Source: JBDTRY01 sp039931435
Lineage (GTDB): Bacteria > Acidobacteriota > Thermoanaerobaculia > Gp7-AA8
Length of the DNA: 53,257 nucleotides
NCBI GenBank assembly: GCA_039931435.1
Contig: JBDTRY010000005.1
Span: forward strand, 1-53,257
Reading direction: 5' to 3'
Shown here one piece after another: positions 39,611-49,614 of the stretch; positions within the stretch are counted from its first letter, which is position 1; every line of letters begins with the position of its first letter. Under the pieces are notes generated by a model, which saw only the letters and a list, made by a program, of their open reading frames with translations, had not been told where the DNA came from and searched no databases. The translations under genes and the position numbers were made by a program.

Positions 39611-41338
39611 GTGACAATCAGAAAAGAAGGCGAAACGATCCCGCCGTACGGAGGCCGGTTGGTCGACCTGACGACCTCTCCAGAACGACGGGACGAGTTG
39701 CTGGCACGTTCGGCGAGCCTGCCATCAGTTCAAATCTCCGAGCGGAATCTCTGCGATCTGGAGCTGCTGTCCACTGGCGCGCTCTCGCCCCTGGACCGGT
39801 TCATGGGACGTGCCGACTATGAACGGGTCGTCGAGGAGATGCGTCTCAGTTCGGGAACTCTTTTCCCGATCCCGGTAACGCTCCCGATCGATGCCTTCGA
39901 CGGTCTGACTCTCGACGGCCAGATTTCCCTTCGCGACAGCCGGAACAACGTCGTGGCTCTCATGACCGTCGACGAGATTTACGAGTGGGATCGGGACGGC
40001 GTCGAGGCGATGGTCTTCGGGTCCCGTGATCCGCGCCATCCTCTCGTCTCCGAAATGCAGCGCTGGGGAACGTTGAATATATCCGGTCCGCTGACCGTGG
40101 TGGAGATTCCTGAACGACACGATTTTCAGGAGTTGCGGCTGACACCCGCCGAGACCCGCCAGCGGCTCTCGAGCTACAGGAAGTCGAACGTGGTGGCCTT
40201 CCAGACCCGCAATCCGCTCCATCGCGCACACGAGGAATTGACCAAACGCGCGGCCCGGGAAGTCGACGGCGTCCTACTCCTCCATCCGGTCGTGGGGATG
40301 ACAAAGCCGGGCGACGTCGATCACTACACGCGCGTACGGGCCTACAAGCTGCTGGCGGAAAATCACTACGCGCCCGACGAGATCCTGCTGGCTCTGCTGC
40401 CCCTGGCCATGCGTATGGCCGGACCGCGCGAGGCCGTCTGGCACGCGCTCATTCGTCGGAACTATGGCGCAACGCATTTCATCGTCGGTCGGGATCACGC
40501 CAGTCCCGGAGTGGATTCCAGCGGTAAACCGTTTTACGGTCCGTACGACGCGCAGGAACTTCTCGAGCAGCATCGTCAGGAGATTGGAATGGGTGTGATT
40601 CCGTTCCAGGAGATGGTCTATCTGCCGGACGAGGATCGCTACGAAGAGCGAACGCGCGTCACTCCCGGCGCGAACATCGCGGCCATCTCCGGAACAGAAG
40701 TCCGCGACTCCTATCTCAACGCCGGGAAACTTCTGCCGGAGTGGTTCACCAGACCGGAGGTTGCGGCGGTTCTGGCCGAGGCCTATCCACCGAGGCATCG
40801 TCAGGGCTTCTGCGTCTGGTTCACCGGGCTCAGCGGCGCGGGAAAATCCACCACGGCGGACGTGTTGACGTCACTCCTCCTGGAGCGCGGCCGGCAGGTG
40901 ACGGTCCTGGACGGGGACGTGGTGCGCACGAACCTCTCCCGTGGACTGGGCTTCAGCAAAGAGGATCGCGACGCGAACATCCTGCGCATCGGCTTCGTTG
41001 CCGCGGAGGTCGTGCGTCACGGAGGTGTTGCCATCTGCGCTGCCGTCAGCCCGTATCGTGGAGCGCGGGAATCCGTGCGCAAGATGATTCCCGCCGGCCA
41101 GTTTTTCGAGGTGTTCGTGAACACCCCTCTGGAAGTCTGTGAGGCCCGCGATACGAAGGGGCTGTACGCCAAGGCGCGGCGCGGCGAGGTGAAAGGCTTC
41201 ACAGGAATTGACGATCCGTACGAAGACCCCGTTGCGGCGGAAATCATGCTGGATACCACGGCGCATTCTCAAGCAGAAAACGGCCGTTCCATCGTGGAGA
41301 CGCTGGTGGCGGCTGGTCTGCTCCGAAACGAACGGTGA
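39611..41338 (+). CDS. sat-cysC: Bifunctional sulfate adenylyltransferase / adenylylsulfate kinase
   Basis: This 575-aa fusion makes PAPS from sulfate and two ATP. The ATP sulfurylase part (1 to about 390) has VAFQTRNPLHRAHEELTKRA near residue 197 and IVGRDHASPG, the family's nucleotide-binding motifs. The APS-kinase part (about 395-575) has the P-loop FTGLSGAGKSTTADVL, DGDVVRTNLSRGLGFSKEDR and the APS-binding AAVSPYR segment. The start is GTG 39611, set by AAAGGA; the frame opens 24 bp earlier at a TTG without a site. No sulfite-reduction gene is nearby, and the next gene encodes a sulfotransferase domain. The likely role is therefore sulfation of a glycan rather than cysteine synthesis. Confidence 0.93.
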   Translation: MTIRKEGETIPPYGGRLVDLTTSPERRDELLARSASLPSVQISERNLCDLELLSTGALSPLDRFMGRADYERVVEEMRLSSGTLFPIPVTLPIDAFDGLTLDGQISLRDSRNNVVALMTVDEIYEWDRDGVEAMVFGSRDPRHPLVSEMQRWGTLNISGPLTVVEIPERHDFQELRLTPAETRQRLSSYRKSNVVAFQTRNPLHRAHEELTKRAAREVDGVLLLHPVVGMTKPGDVDHYTRVRAYKLLAENHYAPDEILLALLPLAMRMAGPREAVWHALIRRNYGATHFIVGRDHASPGVDSSGKPFYGPYDAQELLEQHRQEIGMGVIPFQEMVYLPDEDRYEERTRVTPGANIAAISGTEVRDSYLNAGKLLPEWFTRPEVAAVLAEAYPPRHRQGFCVWFTGLSGAGKSTTADVLTSLLLERGRQVTVLDGDVVRTNLSRGLGFSKEDRDANILRIGFVAAEVVRHGGVAICAAVSPYRGARESVRKMIPAGQFFEVFVNTPLEVCEARDTKGLYAKARRGEVKGFTGIDDPYEDPVAAEIMLDTTAHSQAENGRSIVETLVAAGLLRNER

Positions 41339-41670
41339 GTGTTCTGCATTCTGCGCTCGTTCAGCCGCTCGCAGGCGTTCTGGGTCTGCCCGACGAATCC
41401 GGTGAGGACAAGAGGCACGTTCTCTCCACTGTCCGGGGTGAAGTGTCGCTTCGTGGTCGAAGGATCAGTTCCGCGCGCCTCTGCCGGAACGTATGACGAC
41501 CCGTTCATGACTCTGTAATTTCTCCTCCGCCGATAGCGATTCAGCCTCCCGCAGGCCAGGTTCCGCTGGTATAGTGAATTGAGGACGACTCTCCGCCGTT
41601 GCTGCATGCTCGCGTGCTGCGCCGACGTCGGCCGTTGACAGAACGAGAACCCGATTCGAGAGAACATCCG
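41339..41670. other. Gap between the PAPS synthase and the sulfotransferase fusion
   Basis: 332 bp without a convincing gene. TATAGT at 41570-41575 is a good -10 with no matching -35 and would give the fusion gene its own transcript with a leader of roughly 90 nt. The reading frame of the fusion gene is open from 41599. Confidence 0.45.
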
Positions 41671-44600
41671 TTGACCAAAAAACAGGCCCGGAGACAGAAG
41701 AGCCGCACCGCCGTCGCTGCGCACGAATCTTCAAGCGCGGCTCTCGACACCCGTCTCGAGGAGGCGGTGGCCATCGCCGGAATGCATCGTTCCGGCACGT
41801 CTATGGTGACGAAACTCCTTCATGAAGGAGGGCTCTATCTCGGACCTGCCGAGGACATCGCTCCGGCCAAGGAAGACAACCCGGATGGATTCTGGGAAAA
41901 CCTCCGGCTCGTGGAAATCAACGAGGAGATCCTCGGTGAGCTCGGCGGGGCCTGGGACTTTCCCAGCCCGCTGCCCGAGAGCTGGCGCAGCGAAGAAAAG
42001 TTTCTGCAGCTGCGGGCCAAGGCTGAGATGGTACTGGCACCACTGCGGAAGCATTCGCGATGGGGATGGAAGGACCCCCGGAACAGTCTCACCATTCCCT
42101 TCTGGAGCAGCCTTGTACCGGACCTGAAAGTCGTCGTCTGTGTCCGCAATCCCCTGGAGGTTGCGCTCTCGCTTCACCGTCGCAACTATCTCTCGTACGA
42201 GATGGGCCTGACGTTGTGGACGATCTACAACCAGCGTCTACTGGAGAGCACCACGCCCGAGCAACGCCTCGTTGCACATTACGACGCCTTCTTTGATGCA
42301 CCTGCGAACGAACTGCGAAGGCTTGTCGATTTTGCAGGCCTGCAGCTCGATTCAACAGCGGTCGATGGGCTGGCTTCGACCGTCAGGCGAGAGTTGCGGC
42401 ACCATCGATTCACCGCCAGGCATCTCGTGGAAATCGAGGTCTCGAATCACCTCCTCGGCCTCTATGGACAGTTGTGCGACGAGGCAAAATGGCTCGACCG
42501 CAATGGAACGAGCAGGAGTGAGTTCGCATCTGCCGCCGCGCTCCGCGAGTACATTGGTGGCCAGCCGCTGAACCCGGAAATGCGTCTGTTGCACAGCGGC
42601 GAGGTCCAGCGCCCTTCAACCGCGCCGGTAGCAGTAGGGCGTATCAATCGGGTCGCTCTTGAACGCGAACTGCTGGAGCGCGAGCTCCTCGTGGCCCGTC
42701 CGGAGCTGAGTTCGCGGCAGAGGCAGATCGAAGAGCTCAGCGCCATAGTGCACCGCCTGACGGCCGACGATCGGGTGGCCGAGGCTGATGCGCGGCAGAA
42801 CGAAGCGCTGCTGCTCCGGGAGGAAAGCGACCGCGTCCGTCGGCACGCGGCTTCGCTGGAGGAGCAGGCGGCACGCGTGCCGGTTCTGGAGCGCACCTGG
42901 CAGCAGCAGCAGAGCCGGATTCTGAACCTGGAGTCGGAGCTGACGCAGTTGGCCGAACAGCTCGACCTCACCCGGCGTCAGCGCGACTGGCATTCCCAGG
43001 ATCGGGATGATGTGCTGCGCGTGGCTGAAGAACATGGGCGGGCGCGATTCGCACTGGAGGGTGAGCTTGCTGGCGCGCGAAACGAGATCGAGCGGCGCGA
43101 CCGGGAAGCGGAAGAGCAGGAACGCGCCAGTGTGGAGAGGCAGGAGTCATTGCCTGCCGAAACGAGCCGCCCGGCAGATGAATCTGTTCTCCGGCGGTTC
43201 AGCGGTAAGCAGCGCAGCAGACTACGAAAGCTGAGCGTTTCCTGGTGGAGCCTGCTGAACACTAGAGAGGCGGCTGCTGCCATCGAGTCTCATCCGATTC
43301 TTCAACAGCCTGATGATGAACCGTCTCTGGCAGAGGATCAACAAGACATCCTCGCAGTAATCGAGCGCGACGCCACGGAGAGTGAAGGCGAAATGCAGGC
43401 CACGGATGACGCTGTGGCCAATGCAGAAACGCCTGAAGCTGAACTGACCGTTCCGGTTACGGCAATGAGTGAAAGCGAGCTGAAAGACATCCAGGAGATC
43501 CGTCAATTTTCCAGGGTGTTCCAGCGACGGTTCGGTCGTATACCAGCGATTCTGGACTGGGACTCTGCCCTCGGCAGCATCGTGGAACTTCCGGAAGCGG
43601 CCATGTTCTCGCCGCCACTCGCGGATGGAATCCGCCTCCCCTACGTGGATTCGTCAGTCGACGCTGTCATTGTGCGCCAGGGGTCGGTCCGTGAGCGGGA
43701 GGCTGCTCGCGTGGCGCAGTCTGCCCTTCTCGTACGGAAAAAAAATGGCGACGCTCTGGTCGTGCGCTGGCTGGAAAGACCCGAAGAAGATTCGTTCCCG
43801 GCAGTTTCGATCATCATTCCTGTACACAATCACCTCGAGCTCACCAGGGAATGCCTGGAGGCGGTGCGTCTCACCCTCCCGGAGACTTTCCGAGGCGAAA
43901 TCATCATCGTCGACGACGCCTCCACGGACGGAACGCACGGATATCTCGAACAACTCCTGGCCAGTGACTCCCGTTTCCGAAGCGTGCGAAACGAGACCAA
44001 CGCCGGATTCCTGGACAGCGTCAATCGCGGCGCCTCGGTGGCAAATGGCGAAATTTTCGTGTTTCTGAATAACGATACGCTGCCCCGTCCGGGTTGGATC
44101 GACGCCATCGTCGATACCTTCAGAAACTATCCGGACTGCGGCGCCGTCGGCGGCAAGCTCCTCTTCCCCGACGGTCGCCTGCAGGAAGCAGGAGGTGTGA
44201 TTTTCGCCGATGCCTCCGGTCTCAACTTCGGAAGAAACGGCGACGCCTCCCGCCCGCTCTATTCCTTCGTGAGAGACGTGGACTACTGCTCGGGCGCCAT
44301 TCTGGCGACCAGAGCGGATCTATGGAACGAAATCGGAGGATTCGATACGCGCTTCCGTCCCGCGTATTACGAGGACGCCGATTACTGCTTCACCGTCCGG
44401 TCGCGGGGAAGGCGAGTTCTCTATCAGCCGGCCTGCGAGATCGTGCATCTGGAGGGAGGTACCGGCGGGGTAGACATCACCTCCGGAGCTAAACGGGCGC
44501 AGATGGTAAACCGCTCTCGCTTTGCCGTGAAGTGGGAATCGGAGCTGAAACACCAGTTCAATCCGCCGGACGTGATCGACGTGCCCGCCGAACTGAGAGT

Positions 44601-46560
44601 CCTCTTTCCTGCGGATAGGAAGCGAATTCTGGTGATCAACCATACCGTGCCCGAGTACGACCGGGAAAGCGGGTCAAAGCGACTCTTCGACATCCTCGGG
44701 TTTCTCGTCGAGGATGGATGGGCAGTTAGCTTCATGGCTGGCTGGGTTCCTGGCGGCGAGCGGTATGTACGTGAGTTGCAACAGATGGGGATCGCCACCT
44801 TCGAGAAGGGTTTCCTTCCCCTGAACGATCCGGCCTACGAACACGAAGCGCATCGCCTGATCGTGAACGGTTGTTTCGATGCTGCTCTGATCTGCTTCTG
44901 GCACATCGCCGAGCACTGGACGCCATTGATCCGGACCGTTTCGCCCCGCACCAGGATCATCGTCGACTCGGTAGATCTGCACTTCCTCCGCACCGTGCGC
45001 TCTGCCCTGCGGCCAGATAAGAGCGAGGGGACCCGTGAGCTTCTCGCGGACGACGGCGCTGCATTCCGCCAGGAATTGAATGCTTACGCCGCGGCCGACC
45101 GCGTCCTGACGGTTTCAGAGAAAGAGGCGGCCATCCTCAACGACTTTCTCAGCTCGCCAGATCTGGCGGTGGCCGTCCCGGACATCGAGGAGCTGGACGA
45201 CTCCCCCTTCACGTTCGAGGAACGGCGGGGCATCCTGTTCATCGGAAGTTTCCGTCACCCTCCCAATTGTGAAGCGGCTGAATATCTCCTTCGCCAGATA
45301 CTGCCGCTCGTCGATTCCCACCTGCTCGAGGCCCACCCCTTGCGCATCGTCGGTACCGATCTGCCGGAGGAGATCATTTCCCTGGCGCGGAGTCACGGGA
45401 ACGTCGAGGTCGTAGGATGGGTTCCGTCGATTGGTCCTTACCTGGACCGGACGAGGATCTCCGTGCTCCCTCTTCTCAGCGGTGCTGGCACGAAGAGGAA
45501 ATTCATCCAGTCGGCCATGACCGGTACGCCGGCCGTAGCCACGACAATCGCCGCGGAGGGGCTACAGTTCGCCCACGGACGAGACACACTGATCGCCGAC
45601 ACCCCGGCGGCGTTCGCCCGATCGATTGAAGAGCTTCTGTCCAATGAGCAGACCTGGTCGAGGCTTTCCGCCAATTCCCGCGATGTTGTCCTGCGGACGC
45701 ATGGAAGGAACTTCGGTCGCAGCCGGCTCCTCGAGGCTTTGTCATCGAACCCGGGTCCCGATGCCGCGTCGACCGTCCCCTACGCCAGTGAAGAGCGTCG
45801 GGCCGATGAAATCGCCTGGCTCTGCAATATCTGTGGAACGACCAACAGAAACGTTCTTGCGGAACTGGCTGATCGCGAGAAACCAAATTGCAGATGCGGG
45901 TCGACAGTCCGCTTCCGCGCCATCGTCTCCGTTCTTTCCCGCGAACTCTTCGGGCGCAGCCTGCTCCTGCGCGAATTCCCGTTTCGCCCGGACATCCGCG
46001 GCGTGGGGATGAGCGACTGGGAAGGGTACGCCGAGAGGTTGCGCGACGTTGTCAGCTACGAGAACAGGTTCCTGCACATGGAACCACGCCTGGACATCAC
46101 CGCCATCGAACCATCGCTTCGCGGACAGTACGACTTCATCATCTCCTCGGAGGTATTCGAGCATGTCGCGCCTCCCGTATCGCGGGCCTTCGAGAACGCC
46201 CGGGAACTGCTCAAGCCCGGTGGATTTCTCCTGCTGACCGTTCCCTATCTCGACGACGACGGAGTGGAGACGGTCGAACACTTTCCTTCGCTCCACGATT
46301 TTGAAATCCTCGGGCAGGGCTCCGATGCCCGGATCGCCAACCGCACGCCGGACGGACGAATGGAGGAGTTCCGGAACCTCGTTTTCCACGGAGGCCCGGG
46401 GCTGGCCGTGGAGATGCGTTTGTTTTCGAAGCAGGGCCTACTTGCCGAATTTGCAGCAGCGGGACTGCAGGCCAGAATCTGCGGGTCAGCGGACGTCGAT
46501 CACGGCGTGTGGTTCTCAAATTCGAAATCCCTGCCGATCATCGCCCGCCGCTCGTCGTAA
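41671..46560 (+). CDS. Sulfotransferase-coiled coil-GT2-GT4-methyltransferase fusion
   Basis: This 1629-aa protein joins five units. First is a PAPS sulfotransferase (about 28-270) with the 5'-phosphosulfate loop AIAGMHRSGTSMVTKLL and the 3'-phosphate motif VVCVRNPLEVALSLHRRN. Next is a long Glu/Arg-rich coiled coil (about 325-505). GT2 follows (about 709-943: SIIIPVHNHLELTRECLEAV, IVDDASTDGTHGY, FLNNDTLP, YYEDADYCF). GT4-like comes next (about 983-1367), with LPLLSGAGTKRKFIQSAMTG near its end. A C-terminal methyltransferase-like domain (about 1380-1629) opens with Cys pairs (LCNICGTTN and CRCGS) and has DFIISSEVFEHVAPP and LLKPGGFLLLTVPYLDD. It follows the PAPS synthase, which supplies its donor. 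The start is uncertain: TTG 41671 gives MTKKQARRQKSR; TTG 41599 is the longest. Confidence 0.88.
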   Translation: MTKKQARRQKSRTAVAAHESSSAALDTRLEEAVAIAGMHRSGTSMVTKLLHEGGLYLGPAEDIAPAKEDNPDGFWENLRLVEINEEILGELGGAWDFPSPLPESWRSEEKFLQLRAKAEMVLAPLRKHSRWGWKDPRNSLTIPFWSSLVPDLKVVVCVRNPLEVALSLHRRNYLSYEMGLTLWTIYNQRLLESTTPEQRLVAHYDAFFDAPANELRRLVDFAGLQLDSTAVDGLASTVRRELRHHRFTARHLVEIEVSNHLLGLYGQLCDEAKWLDRNGTSRSEFASAAALREYIGGQPLNPEMRLLHSGEVQRPSTAPVAVGRINRVALERELLERELLVARPELSSRQRQIEELSAIVHRLTADDRVAEADARQNEALLLREESDRVRRHAASLEEQAARVPVLERTWQQQQSRILNLESELTQLAEQLDLTRRQRDWHSQDRDDVLRVAEEHGRARFALEGELAGARNEIERRDREAEEQERASVERQESLPAETSRPADESVLRRFSGKQRSRLRKLSVSWWSLLNTREAAAAIESHPILQQPDDEPSLAEDQQDILAVIERDATESEGEMQATDDAVANAETPEAELTVPVTAMSESELKDIQEIRQFSRVFQRRFGRIPAILDWDSALGSIVELPEAAMFSPPLADGIRLPYVDSSVDAVIVRQGSVREREAARVAQSALLVRKKNGDALVVRWLERPEEDSFPAVSIIIPVHNHLELTRECLEAVRLTLPETFRGEIIIVDDASTDGTHGYLEQLLASDSRFRSVRNETNAGFLDSVNRGASVANGEIFVFLNNDTLPRPGWIDAIVDTFRNYPDCGAVGGKLLFPDGRLQEAGGVIFADASGLNFGRNGDASRPLYSFVRDVDYCSGAILATRADLWNEIGGFDTRFRPAYYEDADYCFTVRSRGRRVLYQPACEIVHLEGGTGGVDITSGAKRAQMVNRSRFAVKWESELKHQFNPPDVIDVPAELRVLFPADRKRILVINHTVPEYDRESGSKRLFDILGFLVEDGWAVSFMAGWVPGGERYVRELQQMGIATFEKGFLPLNDPAYEHEAHRLIVNGCFDAALICFWHIAEHWTPLIRTVSPRTRIIVDSVDLHFLRTVRSALRPDKSEGTRELLADDGAAFRQELNAYAAADRVLTVSEKEAAILNDFLSSPDLAVAVPDIEELDDSPFTFEERRGILFIGSFRHPPNCEAAEYLLRQILPLVDSHLLEAHPLRIVGTDLPEEIISLARSHGNVEVVGWVPSIGPYLDRTRISVLPLLSGAGTKRKFIQSAMTGTPAVATTIAAEGLQFAHGRDTLIADTPAAFARSIEELLSNEQTWSRLSANSRDVVLRTHGRNFGRSRLLEALSSNPGPDAASTVPYASEERRADEIAWLCNICGTTNRNVLAELADREKPNCRCGSTVRFRAIVSVLSRELFGRSLLLREFPFRPDIRGVGMSDWEGYAERLRDVVSYENRFLHMEPRLDITAIEPSLRGQYDFIISSEVFEHVAPPVSRAFENARELLKPGGFLLLTVPYLDDDGVETVEHFPSLHDFEILGQGSDARIANRTPDGRMEEFRNLVFHGGPGLAVEMRLFSKQGLLAEFAAAGLQARICGSADVDHGVWFSNSKSLPIIARRSS

Positions 46561-46587
46561 GGAGTGGCTCCGGTCAGGGCTCCGCGT

Positions 46588-46995
46588 TTACTCGCAGCCT
46601 TCTGATGTCGTAGCCACCTTGATCGAATCCAGGGCAGTAGCGCCGCCCTTCATAACCAGAGTGAACTCCATGCCGTTCGTTACCCACTTGTCGGTCTTCG
46701 CCGTTCCCGGGCCCCTGCCGGCGGCGAAGAGCTTTCCCTGAGGGCCACCGAGACGGATCTCGTAGATCGAATCGCGATCTCCCACCCACGAAATGGTGGT
46801 GATGCCGCGACCGGATCCATCGCAAACCGGCACAGGATCCGGAATGGCAGTGACTTTTTCATTTCGGGTGGGCGCAACAGTCGGACTGCTGCTGGTAGAC
46901 GGCTGAGCAACGTCTGTCTGTGCGACCGGCGGATTCTTTTCGGCGGCGCATCCAGCGGTCATGCTCAGGACCAGAAATGCAGCAAAGAGTTTCAT
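46588..46995 (-). CDS. Lipoprotein with one copy of the shared 90-residue repeat domain
   Basis: This 135-aa protein has a lipoprotein signal (MKLFAAFLVLSMTAGCAAEK), a Ser/Thr/Pro linker and a single C-terminal repeat unit: VPVCDGSGRGITTISW, YEIRLGGPQGKLFAAG and TDKWVTNGMEFTLV. The same unit occurs three times in each of the next two large secreted proteins. It would be anchored on the periplasmic or outer face of a membrane. GAGG lies seven bases before the ATG. The frame is open further upstream but lacks coding character and crosses a terminator. It follows the terminator of the downstream-facing metalloprotease gene and reads in the same direction. Confidence 0.8.
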   Translation of the reverse strand: MKLFAAFLVLSMTAGCAAEKNPPVAQTDVAQPSTSSSPTVAPTRNEKVTAIPDPVPVCDGSGRGITTISWVGDRDSIYEIRLGGPQGKLFAAGRGPGTAKTDKWVTNGMEFTLVMKGGATALDSIKVATTSEGCE

Positions 46996-47111
46996 CTCGA
47001 AGCCTCGCGATTGTTGATGGCGCGTATTGGAACACGGAAGAGAGAGGGCCATCAAGCACGGAGTAAGTTGCCGCTTAGCGAGTCCTGAGTTGTCATAGAC
47101 AGGGAACACGG

Positions 47112-47145
47112 AAAAAAAAAGAGCGGACCCGCAAGGTCCGCTCTT
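47112..47145 (-). terminator. Intrinsic terminator after the metalloprotease gene
   Basis: On the minus strand a 9-bp GC-rich stem, GAGCGGACC pairing with GGTCCGCTC around a 5-nt loop, is followed by nine T residues. It lies about 40 nt after the stop at 47185 and is the strongest terminator in the window. Confidence 0.93.
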
Positions 47146-47184
47146 ACCCGTCATGCTGTCATCTATGGTTCCGACACTCAACAT

Positions 47185-49542
47185 TCAAGGACAGGTCACA
47201 GACACGGTGACCGTACCCAGGGTGTTCGCTGACGTCAGGGGAAGCCCTCCGCTGACATCCTGGGCGTAAAAGGTCAGGCCACTCGGAACCCACTTGCCCG
47301 TGCTCGCCGAGGCTGACGGTCCGGTGCGGCTGAACAGAGGCCCGATCGGTGACGCCAGGTGCAGCTCCACGATCTGGGCGTTGGCATAGCTCCAGTTCAG
47401 GTTGGCTACGGCCAGGCCGCTTCCATCGCACTGCTGCACGGGATTCGGCGTGGCTCGCAGACAGCCGACGTGAACCTTGACGGTACCGAGGGTGTGCGCC
47501 GAGGTCAACGGCAGGCCTCCGGTGACGTTCTGTGCGTAGAAGACCGTGCCGTTGGCGACCCACTTCCCCGTGGTGGCGTTCCCAGCGGATCCCGAGCGGC
47601 TGAAGAGGGGACCGTTCGGTGAGCCGAGGCGGATCTCCACGATTCCCGCGGCCGGGAAGTTCCAGCCCAGCCGGGTAACTCCCAGCCCTGAACCGTCACA
47701 GATATTGACCTGATCGGGGGAGGCGGTGAAGGAGTTCGCACTGCACGACACGGAAGCCGTAACAGTACCAAGAGTATTTGCGGAAGTGAGCGGCAGACCG
47801 CCGGTGACGTTTTGCGCGTAAAACTTCAATCCGTTGCTGACCCATTTGCCGGTGTTCGCGGTCCCGGAGGAGCCGGAACGGCTGAAGAGCGGACCGCTGG
47901 GCGAGCCCAGGTGGATCTCCACGATGCCCGCGCCGGGGTAGTTCCATTGCAGAGTCGTGCTTCCCAGACCGGAGCCATCGCAGACCACCATCGGATTCGG
48001 CGAAGCGGAACTGGTGCCGCTGACGCTGGTGACCGTGACCGTTGCCGCGGAGCTGTCAGTGGATCCGCAGGAGTTGGTGATGCGAACCCAGTAGCTGGTG
48101 GTCGAGGAGGGAGAGACGGATACGGAAGCTCCTGAACCGCCGGCAACCGGCGAGGATGTGGTTCCGCTCGCTCCGATGTACCACTGATAAGAAGATGCGC
48201 CCCCGGCGGCGACGGACAGTGCTGTCGATTGGCCAGAGGAGATGGACTGGGACTGAGGCTGCGTGGAGATCGTCGGCTTCGTGCACGACGAGCTGCATGA
48301 ATTTCCGCCATCGCCATAGAGCCAGCGCACGGCGTCGACATCGTCGGTTCCGAGTGTGGTTCTGTTCTGGACGGAGGATCGCATGGTGGCCGCTGCTTCG
48401 TCGCCCGGACAGGAGTCGTGGGAGGAAGTCGACTGGTCGGAGTGTCCGAGACCGAGAGTGTGACCGAGTTCGTGAAGCAGAACCGACTCGGTGACGACCG
48501 AGCTGACCTGATTGAGTGAGCTGTAGGCCCGGAGCCAGACTTCGCCGCCGGTGATGGTGCTGTAGGTTTCGCCGCGCCAGGAGTTGCTTCCTCCGCCATT
48601 GGGTCCACCGCACCCGATCACGCCCAGCCCGGCGGGAAGCGCCGTAGACCATCCACAGGGGCTGCTCAGGGCGTTGAGATGGATGGGATTCGAACCGCCC
48701 AGTGTGTAGTTGATCGATGAGTTTTGTTCGTTGGTCCAGGTGGCCAGAGCTCTCTGAGCTTCACCCGCGCCCCCGCCGGTGACGTTCGCCGTTCCCTCGG
48801 TTACCCAGCCGGCGGTGGCGTTGTTGTTGTAGCGCCACAGACCGCCGAGGTTCGTCCACTGCGGCGTGATCTGAGGATCGGCAGCTCTGCGGGCAGGTTT
48901 CAGAATTCCCTTCGGAGATCCTTCCACGAGTTCGTCGCCAAGCGCACCGTTGCGAAGATACGTGGTGAATTTTCCGAGCTCACGGGGACCGCTGGAACTG
49001 TCCAGCGAGATCTCGCCGGCGGTCCTGCCCGAGCGAAGGCGCAGTTCGGGATGGATGGAAACCCCGGCGAGCGGCGTGCCGGCCAGGGAGGACTCAGCGA
49101 ACAGAGTTCCCTGTTCGTCCACTTTCACTTCGAACTTTCCGAGGAGCATCTCCGATGTCTGAAAGTCTCCTTCAGGACGGGAGATGGCGAAGACGATTAC
49201 TTCGTGACCTGGTGTGTATTCCGGCCGGCCCCAGAGCTTGAAAAACCGTCCGTCGGGGAGCGTTCCGCCTGCCTGGTGGAGAACGAGATCGCCGGCAAGA
49301 CCACCCTTCACGACCTCGAGGGGCTCGATGACGGTGACCGTCTCGGGCATGCCTCGAAAGTCCTCGATCACCGCGGAGGATTTCACCACGCCGTGAACAA
49401 CCAGGTCCGAGCGTTCGTAAAGCGAAAAGTCGCTTACGGGCACGACGCTGGTCGCGGCAAGTGGCATGGCAGCCAGAGTGGCGGTGAAAGCGAGCAGAAA
49501 CCGGGTTACCGGTGCGATTCGAAGCTTGTAAGTCAACCGCAT
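47185..49542 (-). CDS. Secreted matrixin-like metalloprotease with Ig-like and three 90-residue repeats
   Basis: This 785-aa protein has a signal peptide (about 1-35) and an N-terminal beta domain. A zinc-protease domain follows with the extended motif LLHELGHTLGLGHSD (HExxHxxGxxH, about 365-379), then an Ig-like PKD/BIG segment (TISTQPQSQSISSGQSTALS, about 430-520). Three tandem copies of a repeat of about 90 residues end the protein, each with VCDGSGL, a VEIHLGSP.GPLFSR core, TGKWV and FYAQNVTGGLPLTSANTLG. The repeats probably act as attachment or substrate-binding modules. GGAGGA lies seven bases before the ATG at 49542. A c-di-GMP-I riboswitch precedes the gene and a strong terminator follows it. 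Confidence 0.88.
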   Translation of the reverse strand: MRLTYKLRIAPVTRFLLAFTATLAAMPLAATSVVPVSDFSLYERSDLVVHGVVKSSAVIEDFRGMPETVTVIEPLEVVKGGLAGDLVLHQAGGTLPDGRFFKLWGRPEYTPGHEVIVFAISRPEGDFQTSEMLLGKFEVKVDEQGTLFAESSLAGTPLAGVSIHPELRLRSGRTAGEISLDSSSGPRELGKFTTYLRNGALGDELVEGSPKGILKPARRAADPQITPQWTNLGGLWRYNNNATAGWVTEGTANVTGGGAGEAQRALATWTNEQNSSINYTLGGSNPIHLNALSSPCGWSTALPAGLGVIGCGGPNGGGSNSWRGETYSTITGGEVWLRAYSSLNQVSSVVTESVLLHELGHTLGLGHSDQSTSSHDSCPGDEAAATMRSSVQNRTTLGTDDVDAVRWLYGDGGNSCSSSCTKPTISTQPQSQSISSGQSTALSVAAGGASSYQWYIGASGTTSSPVAGGSGASVSVSPSSTTSYWVRITNSCGSTDSSAATVTVTSVSGTSSASPNPMVVCDGSGLGSTTLQWNYPGAGIVEIHLGSPSGPLFSRSGSSGTANTGKWVSNGLKFYAQNVTGGLPLTSANTLGTVTASVSCSANSFTASPDQVNICDGSGLGVTRLGWNFPAAGIVEIRLGSPNGPLFSRSGSAGNATTGKWVANGTVFYAQNVTGGLPLTSAHTLGTVKVHVGCLRATPNPVQQCDGSGLAVANLNWSYANAQIVELHLASPIGPLFSRTGPSASASTGKWVPSGLTFYAQDVSGGLPLTSANTLGTVTVSVTCP

Positions 49543-49614
49543 GGACGTTCCTCCTGTGGCGGTCACTCACGCGTGGGGAACGTCCTCGGTCGGAGGAATG
49601 AAGAACCTCTGTTC

